Shown: positions 22,701-29,356 of the stretch, piece by piece | Layout of the letters: each line of letters opens with the position of its first letter | How positions within the stretch are numbered: position 1 is the stretch's first letter | Assembly: GCA_025997795.1 (NCBI GenBank) | Contig: BNVB01000020.1 | Location: forward strand, 1 to 34,086 | Reading direction: 5' to 3' | Origin: Spirochaetia bacterium | GTDB taxonomy: Bacteria > Spirochaetota > Spirochaetia > Treponematales > Breznakiellaceae | Length of the DNA stretch: 34,086 bases | Translations under genes and position numbers: made by a program | The notes under the pieces: generated by a model | The model's input: the letters and a program-made list of their open reading frames with translations, nothing else | The model's database searches: none | What the model was told of the DNA's origin: nothing

Positions 22701-24405
22701 CTTCGTTTACCAGGTCGTCTTCTATAGAAAGGATGAAGCAGTTGTGAACAACGATATTGCCTGCAAGAAAATCGCCGCTCTGGGTTTGGATATCGTATAC
22801 GGGCATTTCCCCAAGATATTCAAGCCGCACTACCGGTTCAAAACGAAGAGGGGGTATTGATTTTCCGCGTACCGGAGCATCAAGAGATGCAGAAAGTTTA
22901 TCCTGTTTTTCTTCCGATATAAAACCAATAAGATCCCGGAATTTTTTTCGTTCACTTTGGTAGGCTATAATCAAATGGTAATAGGTATGGCGGTTGTTCC
23001 GTTTATCACGGCATGGAGAAATACGGCTATAGATACCCAGGTTTGCCAGCAGCTGCTGGGTATCACGGATAAGTCCTTCGGAAATACTTCCCAAAACAAC
23101 ATCAAAAGAATCGGTTTGTCCCGCATGGGATCGAACAGTACCATCGGCCTGAAAGAGAGCAGAGAGATATGCCGTAACGGCCTTGTGTCCACTTTGTAAA
23201 ATTACTTCCGGAACCCGCATATCCAGCCCGCGTTTTTCTGCGTTGTATTTTTCTACAAAGGGCCGGAGCTTTTCTCCGTAAAGCCTGATTCTGCGAAGCG
23301 TAAGGTTTTTATCCTGGGTTGCTACCGGGCTTACATGGTAATGAATCCCGGCAAAAACTTTTTGTATATGAGGTATAAGAAAATCATGTTCATCATCGCA
23401 GGCTGTCATAAATTCCACAGTCAGGGAGGTGTTGGTTCCTTCTTTATACTGACCAACAAATCCATCACCGCTAAGCCAGGCAGCCAAAACAGCCTCACTT
23501 ATGTCAAGGTCTGCTGCAGTATCATTGTCTATCGCCGTATTGGTAACTTGCAGCAATCTCATACCGCTCTGTAATTTTCCTGCTTCAATCCATTTTGCTT
23601 CCCCGCTTCCTGCCATATCATCAGCAAGAACCAGATGATCCGGCGTTGCTTCCAGGGTGTTGCCGTTTTTAAGAACAACCCGTATTACCGGTTTTATTCC
23701 GTTTTCTTTGACTGCCGCAATGCCGGTGATGCCATCCTTGCAGTATACTTTTGTTCCCACCGCATTCCGGTCTACCAGGGTGCCGATAGAAACCGGCCCA
23801 TGAGGCGTACTAACAAGCGCATGCCGGGGCAGACACGCATGTGGCTGCGGCCGCTTGTAGGCGCTGCCGGATTTTTTGGTAACCCCGTCCGCCGGATCGG
23901 TATAGTAGTGTCCCTGGGCGGGGCCGTCGATGCCGTACACCGCATAAAGCCCCGTGTTGAACCATTGAGGGCTGTTGGGGGCGGCCATCTGGCGGGCCAG
24001 CATATAACAGGTTTCATCGTAGAAGGCCTTTTCGTCAGCGGCGCTGTCGAAAAAGCCGTTCCGGCGGCCCCAGTCAAGCCAGGTAAAGGCCAGCCGGTGA
24101 AAGACCTGGCGGGCGTCGTGTTCCGCCCCGTCATCGGGCAGTTCCGCGCCGGGGTCCCCGGCGCTTAGGGCAGGGGCCCATTCCCGCCAGGCATAACGTT
24201 TTTCCCGGGGAATCCCCGCTTTACGGAAGTACTTCTGGGCCAGAATGTCTCCGGCAATCTGGCTCCAGAAAGCGGGAACAATTACTGTTTCTTCTTCAAA
24301 AATAGCTTTACCGTCAGGATTGCGAATTTCGCTCCGCCGTTTTTCCCAAAGAATATCCTTGTAGGGCCCGTTTTCCGGGTCCGTAAAAAAGCGTTGTATC
24401 GTCAT
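19762..24405 (-). CDS. nrdJ: B12-dependent class II ribonucleotide reductase with intein
   Basis: A 1547-residue precursor; without the intein 1182 residues, normal for NrdJ. It reduces ribonucleotides to deoxyribonucleotides using adenosylcobalamin. N-terminal extein motif: NSPQWFNTGLYAVYG (144-158). After the intein: CFILSIEDDLVNEGG with redox cysteine C556, KYGSGTGSNFS, and NPCSEYMFLDDTAC holding thiyl-radical C837 between N835 and E839, plus the second redox cysteine C848. The C terminus is a zinc-ribbon-like CPGC/CMKC-DTC tail carrying the regenerating cysteines. The intein (191-555) separates A190 from C556, so activity requires splicing. GGGGA precedes the ATG. The upstream region has a TTGACA box and two NrdR-like boxes; no B12 riboswitch fits in the short gap. 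Confidence 0.95.
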   Translation of the reverse strand: MTIQRFFTDPENGPYKDILWEKRRSEIRNPDGKAIFEEETVIVPAFWSQIAGDILAQKYFRKAGIPREKRYAWREWAPALSAGDPGAELPDDGAEHDARQVFHRLAFTWLDWGRRNGFFDSAADEKAFYDETCYMLARQMAAPNSPQWFNTGLYAVYGIDGPAQGHYYTDPADGVTKKSGSAYKRPQPHACLPRHALVSTPHGPVSIGTLVDRNAVGTKVYCKDGITGIAAVKENGIKPVIRVVLKNGNTLEATPDHLVLADDMAGSGEAKWIEAGKLQSGMRLLQVTNTAIDNDTAADLDISEAVLAAWLSGDGFVGQYKEGTNTSLTVEFMTACDDEHDFLIPHIQKVFAGIHYHVSPVATQDKNLTLRRIRLYGEKLRPFVEKYNAEKRGLDMRVPEVILQSGHKAVTAYLSALFQADGTVRSHAGQTDSFDVVLGSISEGLIRDTQQLLANLGIYSRISPCRDKRNNRHTYYHLIIAYQSERKKFRDLIGFISEEKQDKLSASLDAPVRGKSIPPLRFEPVVRLEYLGEMPVYDIQTQSGDFLAGNIVVHNCFILSIEDDLVNEGGIMDLVTREARLFKYGSGTGSNFSRLRASHEKLSGGGVSSGLLSFLKIGDRSASAIKSGGTTRRAAKMVTLDADHPDVEAYIDWKAQEEHKVASMVTGSLVIKKHLEAVRKAVASFRGPAEDAFAVDKNHELAEALRSALEENMPPTYLYQLLRRIEQDELSNPKPADPAVFSTAWDDEAYNAVSGQSSNNSVRVSDDFMKAVIEDGTWELRERVSGIPVKTVKARELWSRMARSAWQCADPGLQYHTTINDWHTCPAGGEIRASNPCSEYMFLDDTACNLASINLGTLYNRKKKAFNIPGYLHAIDIWTTILEISVVMAQFPAPRIAELSYQYRTLGLGYANLGSLLMVMGLAYDSEEGRTVAAALSAILSGEAYAQSARIAASLGPFIRYADNQAAMLRVIRNHRRAVYNAQADEYEGLHTIPRGIDPANFASAKSGGKIPAELLEAARLSWDRALELGEAHGFRNAQVSAIAPTGTIGLLMDCDTTGVEPDFALVKFKKLAGGGYFKIINQSVPPALEALGYKKSEIEAIIAYATGHKTFKGAPFINPESLTAKGFTPEALAAAEAAADNAISLDSVFNPWILGKDFVEKKLAIPESTWSLPGFSLLKHLGFSDKDIAGAELHVCGTMGLEGAPGLKENDLSVFDTATPSGKNGSRSIPWEAHVEIMAAVQPFITGAISKTINMPNAANYEDVKGAYMLAWKSGLKAVALYRDGSKLSQPLSAFAPGTDPLADTILALQKNLETPARFDRRRGDVRGLRRPLPNRRSGYTQKAKIGGHSIFIRTGEYDNGKLGEIFLDMHKEGAAFRSLLNSFAIAVSLGLQYGVPLEEYVDAFTFSRFEPNGLVQGHDYIKMSTSVIDYIFRDLAISYLKRSDLGQVKPEDLEATGTRGEALVLDSGTAHSGSRANGGKSETKSAAPKAVMAKHRSGDTEAARIAQARIKGYEGDPCPGCGSFTLVRNGTCMKCDTCGGTTGCS
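22741..23835 (-). mobile_element. Intein with LAGLIDADG-type homing endonuclease inside NrdJ
   Basis: A 365-residue in-frame insertion. It starts with C191 (CLPRHALVSTPHGPVSIGTL, splicing block A), has block B GNTLEATPDHLVL with T and H, and ends in VYDIQTQSGDFLAGN then IVVHN, with H554-N555 before extein C556. The central part is a two-motif DOD homing endonuclease: LAAWLSGDG (307-315) and YLSALFQADGT (413-423), both keeping the catalytic aspartate. It therefore looks capable of both protein splicing and DNA cleavage at an empty nrdJ site. Boundaries are exact because the flanking exteins rejoin to the family sequence PHACFILS. Confidence 0.95.
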
Positions 24406-24410
24406 AGTTT

Positions 24411-24464
24411 CCCCATATATAGTGTGATTTATTGAGAGTACACCATATAGATGGGGTATGTCAA
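24411..24464 (-). promoter_or_regulatory. nrdJ promoter region with two NrdR-like boxes
   Basis: Two AT-centred inverted boxes flank the promoter: ccccatatatagtgt (24411-24425) and acaccatatagatgggg (24440-24456), mirror images of each other with centres about 30 bp apart. Both resemble the NrdR box (ACAC-AT-rich-GTGT), and three-turn spacing is typical for paired NrdR sites. A perfect TTGACA lies at 24464-24459 on the minus strand; box 2 sits between it and a poor -10 (TACTCT). NrdR represses nrd genes when dATP/ATP is high. Confidence 0.55.
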
Positions 24465-24470
24465 TCCCTG

Positions 24471-24499
24471 TTGCATAAATTTACTACTCTTTGTATATT
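24471..24499 (+). promoter_or_regulatory. Promoter of the amino-acid ABC transporter operon
   Basis: Plus strand: TTGCAT (24471-24476, 4/6), 17-bp spacer, TATATT (24494-24499, 5/6). Expected +1 about 24506, three bases before the ATG at 24509. No Shine-Dalgarno sequence is present. Confidence 0.6.
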
Positions 24500-24508
24500 T
24501 ATACGGTC

Positions 24509-25231
24509 ATGATACAACTGAACAATGTTTGTAAAGATTTCGGTCACCTCACGGTACTAAAGAACATCAACCTTCATGTTAGCGAAGGGGAAAAGGTTGC
24601 GATTATCGGGCCTTCGGGATCCGGTAAAAGTACCTTGATTCGTTGTATCAACGGCCTGGAAGAGCCCACTTCGGGTAAGGTGTTCCTTAACGGGGAACAT
24701 CTGGTTCATACCAACAAGGTTATGATGGTCCGGACCTACTGCGCCATGGTTTTCCAGCAGTTTAACCTCTACCCCCACATGACGGTACTTAAAAATATCA
24801 CCCTGGCGCCGGTAAAACTGCAAAAAAAGACCAAGGCCGAGGCGGAAGAAATTGCCTACCATTATCTGGATGTGGTGGGACTGCGGGACAAGGCCCATGC
24901 TTATCCGGCTACCCTTTCCGGGGGCCAGCAGCAGCGTATTGCCATAGCCCGGGCTTTGGCGACACGGCAGAAGATACTTCTTTTTGACGAACCCACCAGC
25001 GCCCTGGACCCGGAAATGGTACAGGAAGTGCTGGATGTAATCATCCGTCTGTCCCATGACGCTATCACCATGGTGGTGGTAACCCACGAGATGGCCTTTG
25101 CCCGCCAGGCAGCGGACCGGGTAATCTTTATGGATAACGGGATTCTGGTAGAAGAAGGCAAACCGGATGAGCTTTTTAGCAATCCAAAAAATGAACGGAC
25201 CCGTACGTTCCTGGGTAAGATTCTACATTAA
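24509..25231 (+). CDS. Polar amino-acid ABC transporter ATPase (GlnQ type)
   Basis: A 240-residue ATPase from the ATG at 24509 (an upstream TTG frame adds six residues inside the promoter and is unlikely). Walker A GPSGSGKST (34-42), Q-loop VFQQFNLYPHMTVLKN, signature LSGGQQQRIAIARALA, Walker B ILLFDEPTSALDPEMV, and H-loop VVTHEM are all present. This matches the GlnQ/HisP subfamily that powers uptake of polar amino acids. It is the first gene of an operon with a binding lipoprotein and two permeases. The predicted promoter leaves a leader of only about three bases. Confidence 0.93.
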   Translation: MIQLNNVCKDFGHLTVLKNINLHVSEGEKVAIIGPSGSGKSTLIRCINGLEEPTSGKVFLNGEHLVHTNKVMMVRTYCAMVFQQFNLYPHMTVLKNITLAPVKLQKKTKAEAEEIAYHYLDVVGLRDKAHAYPATLSGGQQQRIAIARALATRQKILLFDEPTSALDPEMVQEVLDVIIRLSHDAITMVVVTHEMAFARQAADRVIFMDNGILVEEGKPDELFSNPKNERTRTFLGKILH

Positions 25232-25241
25232 ATAATAAATA

Positions 25242-25257
25242 ATGCGTAAAAACGCAT
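25242..25257 (+). other. Intercistronic hairpin between ATPase and binding-protein genes
   Basis: Perfect stem atgcgt/acgcat with an aaaa loop, ten bases after the ATPase stop. No T-run follows, so it is not a terminator; it may protect or process the mRNA to set differing expression of the two genes. Confidence 0.5.
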
Positions 25258-25282
25258 AAGTTACATAAAAAAGGAGAAACAC

Positions 25283-26071
25283 ATGAATGTAACAAAAAGA
25301 ACGGTTTTGGGACTTGGCGCGGCGGTATTGGCGCTGCTGATCTTAAGTTCCTGCGGCGGCAAAAAAGCGGACCCCCTGGAGGCAATTAAATCCGCCGGGG
25401 TCCTCAAGGTGGGAGTTAAGTCGGACGTTCCCAAATTCGGCCTGCTTAACACTGCTTCCAATCAGTACGAAGGTTTGGAAATTGAGCTTGCCAAACTTAT
25501 CGCCAAGGATCTTCTGGGGGATCCTTCCAAGGCGGTCTTTACTCCGGTTACCGCAAAAACCCGGGGGCCCCTTCTGGATAACGGCGAACTGGATCTTATC
25601 ATTGCCACCTTTACCATTACTGAAGAACGGAAGCTTACCTACAACTTTACCACTCCCTACTATACCGATGCGGTGGGGCTCCTGGTAAAAAAAGCTCCCG
25701 CTTACAAAAGCCTTGCGGATCTTAACGGCAAAGTGATCGGTGTGGCCCAATCCGCCACGAGCCGCCAGGCCATTGCCGATGCCGCCGCCGCACTGGGAGT
25801 CAAGGTTGATTTCCTCGAATTCGCCACCTATCCGGAAATCAAGGCAGCCCTGGACTCGGGCCGGGTGGATGTTTTTTCGGTGGATAAATCAATACTCAAC
25901 GGTTACCTGGACGACACTACCCAGATCCTGCCGGATGCTTTTTCTCCCCAGAATTACGGGGTTACCAGCAAGCTGGACAATAAAGATCTGGCGGCCCATG
26001 TGGACGGCCTTATTACCAAGTGGCTTGGGGACGGAACGATTGCCGGCCTTGTTAGTCAGTTTGGCCTTTAA
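25283..26071 (+). CDS. Amino-acid ABC transporter substrate-binding lipoprotein
   Basis: A 262-residue family 3 extracellular solute-binding protein. Signal peptide with basic start, hydrophobic core and lipobox LSSC (C24), so it is membrane-anchored. The mature part starts DPLEAIKSAGVLKVGVKSDVPKFG, the normal start of GlnH/HisJ-type binders, and contains YEGLEIELAK, TITEERKLTYNFTTPYYTDAVGLLVKK and DVFSVDKSIL. The ligand-binding arginine of the classical SxxR.....F motif is within the TITEERKLTYNF region. It likely binds a polar or charged amino acid. An AAGGAG site precedes the ATG. Confidence 0.93.
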   Translation: MNVTKRTVLGLGAAVLALLILSSCGGKKADPLEAIKSAGVLKVGVKSDVPKFGLLNTASNQYEGLEIELAKLIAKDLLGDPSKAVFTPVTAKTRGPLLDNGELDLIIATFTITEERKLTYNFTTPYYTDAVGLLVKKAPAYKSLADLNGKVIGVAQSATSRQAIADAAAALGVKVDFLEFATYPEIKAALDSGRVDVFSVDKSILNGYLDDTTQILPDAFSPQNYGVTSKLDNKDLAAHVDGLITKWLGDGTIAGLVSQFGL

Positions 26072-26083
26072 GCAGACAGGTTT

Positions 26084-26803
26084 ATGAGCAGCGGGCCCTT
26101 TGCTGTTTGGCGCTGGTTACGGCTTTTCCAGGACTACTCGATTTTTCTGGAAGGCCTTGTAATCACCCTTGTAGTGGCGGCGCTGGCCCTGCTGCTTGCT
26201 CTGGCACTGGGGATTGTTTTTGGTCTTTTTTCTACATCCGCAATAAAACCCCTGCGGGGCGTTTCCCGTGTGTATGTAGAATTTTTTCAAAACACTCCCC
26301 TGGTGATCCAGATCTTTTTTCTTTACAATGCACTCCCCTATGTGGGAGTGGTGCTCAATGTACTGGTTATCGGGGTTCTGGGGGTAGGGATATACCACGG
26401 CGCCTATGTGGCAGAGGTAGTCCGGGCGGGGATTGGCTCCGTACCCAAGGGCCAGACAGAAGCGGCCCGTTCCCAGGGTTTTTCCTATATCCAGTCCATG
26501 CGCTGGATTATCCTGCCCCAAACGGTAACGATCATCCTTCCTCCCCTGGCTAATCAGGCGGTAAACCTCTTTAAAAACACCTCCGTACTGGCCCTCATCG
26601 CCGGGGGCGACCTTATGTACCGGGCCGATTCCTGGGCCGCCAACGGTACCTTAAGTTACGGTCCCGCCTATGTGGTTACGGGGTTCTTGTACTTCCTGCT
26701 CTGTTTTCCCCTGGTTACCTGGGCCCGGCGGCACGAGGCAAAAATCAAAAACCGCGATACCCTGCAGGTGCTGGTCCAAACATCCTTAATGGGGGAAAGC
26801 TGA
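26084..26803 (+). CDS. Amino-acid ABC transporter permease 1 (HisM/GlnP type)
   Basis: A 239-residue membrane permease with about five hydrophobic segments. The family 3 signature is visible: RVYVEFFQNTPLVIQIFFLYNALP, then YHGAYVAEVVRAGIGSVPKGQTEAARSQGF and the EAA-loop SMRWIILPQTVTIILPPLANQ. Starts 12 nt after the binding-protein stop; its TGA overlaps the next permease ATG (TGATG). Both permeases together form the heterodimeric channel. Confidence 0.92.
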   Translation: MSSGPFAVWRWLRLFQDYSIFLEGLVITLVVAALALLLALALGIVFGLFSTSAIKPLRGVSRVYVEFFQNTPLVIQIFFLYNALPYVGVVLNVLVIGVLGVGIYHGAYVAEVVRAGIGSVPKGQTEAARSQGFSYIQSMRWIILPQTVTIILPPLANQAVNLFKNTSVLALIAGGDLMYRADSWAANGTLSYGPAYVVTGFLYFLLCFPLVTWARRHEAKIKNRDTLQVLVQTSLMGES

Positions 26804-27507
26804 TGCACGTCCTGGCAGATATTTTTACCCCCGGTAATACCCGGTTCATTGTCTGGGGACTCTTTACCACCCTGGCGGTTTCGGTAAGTACGGTGTTTTT
26901 TAGCGTTCTTTTTGGATCCATACTGGCCCTGTGCAGAAATTATGAAAAACGAATCTTTGGCAAGATTGCTTCTGTGTACATCGAAATTTTCCGCAGCACG
27001 CCGCTGCTCCTCTGGGTGCTGGCCTGTGTTTTTCTTGTCCGGGGCGGTACTTCCCTTATCCGGGGTTCTCTGGCGCTTACCCTCTACACTTCTTCGGTTA
27101 TTGCAGAGATAGTCCGGGGGGGCCTTAATTCGGTAGCCAAGGGCCAGTTTGAAGCGGCCCGTTCCCAGGGTTTTGGTTTTTTGCAAACCCTCTGGTACAT
27201 TGTATTACCCCAGTGTTTCAGGCGCATTGTGCCTTCCCTCATGAGTCAGATAATTACCACGGTAAAGGACACTTCGTTTTTTGCCCAGTTTGCCATCACC
27301 GAATTTTTCTTTAATACCAAAAACCTTATGTCAAGCCTGCCCCACGAAGGCGTAACAATCAGTACCGCCCATATTTTTGTCATCTTTGGCTTTATCGCCC
27401 TTATTTATTTTACGATTAACTTTTCCCTTTCCTGCATTGTACGAAGCCTGGCAAAAACAGAACAGCAGTTGGAGGCTTCTTCAGGGACAGCGGTAAAAGA
27501 GGTCTAA
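26803..27507 (+). CDS. Amino-acid ABC transporter permease 2
   Basis: A 234-residue permease homologous to the preceding one: SVYIEIFRSTPLLLWVLACVFLVRGG, then YTSSVIAEIVRGGLNSVAKGQFEAARSQGFGF and LQTLWYIVLPQCFRRIVPSLMSQI. It ends the four-gene transporter operon. About 30 bases after the stop the remains of a toxin gene begin, with no evident terminator between. Confidence 0.92.
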   Translation: MHVLADIFTPGNTRFIVWGLFTTLAVSVSTVFFSVLFGSILALCRNYEKRIFGKIASVYIEIFRSTPLLLWVLACVFLVRGGTSLIRGSLALTLYTSSVIAEIVRGGLNSVAKGQFEAARSQGFGFLQTLWYIVLPQCFRRIVPSLMSQIITTVKDTSFFAQFAITEFFFNTKNLMSSLPHEGVTISTAHIFVIFGFIALIYFTINFSLSCIVRSLAKTEQQLEASSGTAVKEV

Positions 27508-27540
27508 TCCATGTTATGCTGACAGTGCTTGCTTCATGGT

Positions 27541-27624
27541 CTTTTTCATTTGATGGAACTAGGTTATTATGTTTTTCATGCGATGAAATGCCGCAAACAG
27601 CTGCGGGATATCGCAAATATTTAG
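27541..27624 (+). pseudogene. Decayed BrnT-like toxin gene remnant
   Basis: In one frame the region reads LFHLMELGYYVFHAMKCR and then KQLRDIANI, followed by TAG. The FHAMKCR end and the preceding L.E... match the C terminus of the intact toxin at 14282-14533, but the N-terminal two thirds are missing and about ten residues are lost before VFHAMKCR. An ATG at 27553 could still give a 23-residue peptide ending seven bases before the antitoxin start. Confidence 0.65.
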
Positions 27625-27631
27625 GAGAGAC

Positions 27632-27865
27632 ATGACTAACATGATGACCGATGAAGAAGCAGATGCCCTTGACGAATTGTACACAAAAACAATTCCTCCC
27701 CTGCAAACAGGCGCGGGCGGTCCCTTAACCCGTCAGCGCGATCTGCTGCGTTCTCTTGATGAAGTGGCCGCTAATTACCTTATCACCAAAGCGGCAGCTA
27801 CTCATAAAACGATATCCCAGCTTATTGGCGAAATGGTAAGAGAAAAAATCGCCGTTGCCCCATAG
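27632..27865 (+). CDS. Orphan antitoxin-like protein, paralogue of 14543-14794
   Basis: A 77-residue protein, MTNMMTDEEADALDELYTK..., with LTRQRDLLRSLDEVAANYL and LIGEMVREKIA, clearly homologous to the partner gene at 14543. AGGAGAG precedes the ATG. Its toxin has decayed, so it is either a neutral leftover or an anti-addiction module able to neutralise the paralogous toxin elsewhere. The glycosyltransferase gene begins six bases after its stop. Confidence 0.6.
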   Translation: MTNMMTDEEADALDELYTKTIPPLQTGAGGPLTRQRDLLRSLDEVAANYLITKAAATHKTISQLIGEMVREKIAVAP

Positions 27866-27871
27866 GTACCA

Positions 27872-29356
27872 ATGAGGATCGTTCTTGTTCATTACCATCT
27901 GCGGCCCGGCGGGGTAACCCAGGTTATACTTCACCAGGCGGAAGCTTTGCGGGAGGCCGGGGAAGAGGTGCTGGTCCTCTCCGGCGAAGCGCCGCCGTTG
28001 GCCGAAAGCTGGGAGGGAATTCCCGTTACGGTAATTCCCGGCCTGCACTATGACCGCTACCGGCCAAGCGCCGACACAACCGACACTGCCGAATCTGACA
28101 GCAAGCGCCGGGCCGCTTCGCTGGATTTGGCAAAAGCCCTGGAAGCAGCCATAAGCTCCCGCTGGCCCAGTTCCGGCGGAACGGTTCTTGTGCATGTACA
28201 CAATCCGCTGATACGAAAAAACAGCCTTCTTGCGGGGGCGTTAAAGGCCCTGGCCGGAACCTTTCCCCTGTTACTGCAAAACCACGACCTGGCCGAGGAT
28301 TTTCGTCCCGATGTTTATACCGGCTGCCAGTATCCGGAAAACTGCCACTATGCGGTGATCAACAGCAGGGATTACCGCTTTCTTCTGGAGGCGGGACTTA
28401 AACCCGAAGGGCTCCACCTGCTTCCCAACGAAGTGGGGACCCTGGCCGTTACACCGGGACTGCCAAAAACCCGCTACCTCTATCCCGTGCGGGGAATCAG
28501 GCGGAAAAATATCGGAGAGGCGCTGCTCCTTTCCCTCTACCTCCCCAAGGCAGACACAAACGGGAAAGTAACGATTACCCAGCCGCCTACCACGGAACAG
28601 GATGTTCCGGCCTACCGCCGCTGGAAAGAAACCGCCGCAGAACTGCGGCTCCGCTCTGAATTTGAAGCGGGGGTGGGTGTTTCCTTTGCCGCTGTGATGG
28701 GCAGCGCCAAGGCGGTGATCACCACATCGGTTAAGGAAGGGTTTGGGTTTTCTTTCCTTGAACCCTGGACGGCGGGAATTACCGTAACCGGAAGACGTAT
28801 CGATTATGTCTGCCGGGACTTTGAAGAGGCGGGGCTCAAATTTGATTCTCTTTACCGGAGTATCAATATTCCTGCCGCTTGTACCGAACCGGAAAAACTG
28901 CGGAAAAAAGCGGAGTTTGCCCTTTCCAGAGTATACGCCGCCTTTGGCCTGCCGCTGCCCCCCAATGTTCCGGCAGAAGTGGACAGGGCCTTTGGCAGCG
29001 GGTCTTTTTTTGACTTTGGCATCATGGACGAGGAATTACAGGAAAAGGTGCTCCGGCTGACGGCGGGGGATAAAACAATCCGGGAGCAAATCCGGAGGGC
29101 CAATCCCTTCCTGGAAAACCTGGCCAACTGGCAGCCCGATCCCCGGGCGGCGGAGGCCAACCGCGAAGCGGTATTGGCCTCCTATTCCCGGAAAAAGATC
29201 CTTGTACTCTTGCTGGAAACGTACCGCCAAACCCTCAAGTCTGTTACCCAGACCATTTCCCGGCGAAAACTTTTGGAGCGTTACCTTGATCCCGCCCGGC
29301 TTTCCCTTGTTGGTATGTCGGAAAGTAATACCGTATCAGCCAGGGAATTATCGTGA
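27872..29356 (+). CDS. Glycosyltransferase, GT-B fold (GT4-like)
   Basis: A 494-residue cytoplasmic protein. The N-terminal HYHLRPGGVTQVILHQAEAL (8-27) is the donor/acceptor-cleft start of GT4-type enzymes; the C-terminal half has YPVRGIRRKNIGEALLL and the EX7E motif KEGFGFSFLEPW with E289 and E297. After residue 300 the family match fades and a tail of about 190 residues of unknown function follows. Probably transfers a sugar from a nucleotide donor. A HAD phosphatase gene overlaps its end by four bases (GTGA), so the two may act in one pathway, for example making a phosphorylated glycoside and dephosphorylating it; that is inference. Confidence 0.75.
   Translation: MRIVLVHYHLRPGGVTQVILHQAEALREAGEEVLVLSGEAPPLAESWEGIPVTVIPGLHYDRYRPSADTTDTAESDSKRRAASLDLAKALEAAISSRWPSSGGTVLVHVHNPLIRKNSLLAGALKALAGTFPLLLQNHDLAEDFRPDVYTGCQYPENCHYAVINSRDYRFLLEAGLKPEGLHLLPNEVGTLAVTPGLPKTRYLYPVRGIRRKNIGEALLLSLYLPKADTNGKVTITQPPTTEQDVPAYRRWKETAAELRLRSEFEAGVGVSFAAVMGSAKAVITTSVKEGFGFSFLEPWTAGITVTGRRIDYVCRDFEEAGLKFDSLYRSINIPAACTEPEKLRKKAEFALSRVYAAFGLPLPPNVPAEVDRAFGSGSFFDFGIMDEELQEKVLRLTAGDKTIREQIRRANPFLENLANWQPDPRAAEANREAVLASYSRKKILVLLLETYRQTLKSVTQTISRRKLLERYLDPARLSLVGMSESNTVSARELS

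Noticed and set aside
24406..24490. Possible cobalamin riboswitch ahead of the B12-dependent reductase
   Set aside because: The gap to the divergent transporter gene is only about 100 bp and contains no B12-box-like sequence; the NrdR-like boxes explain it better.
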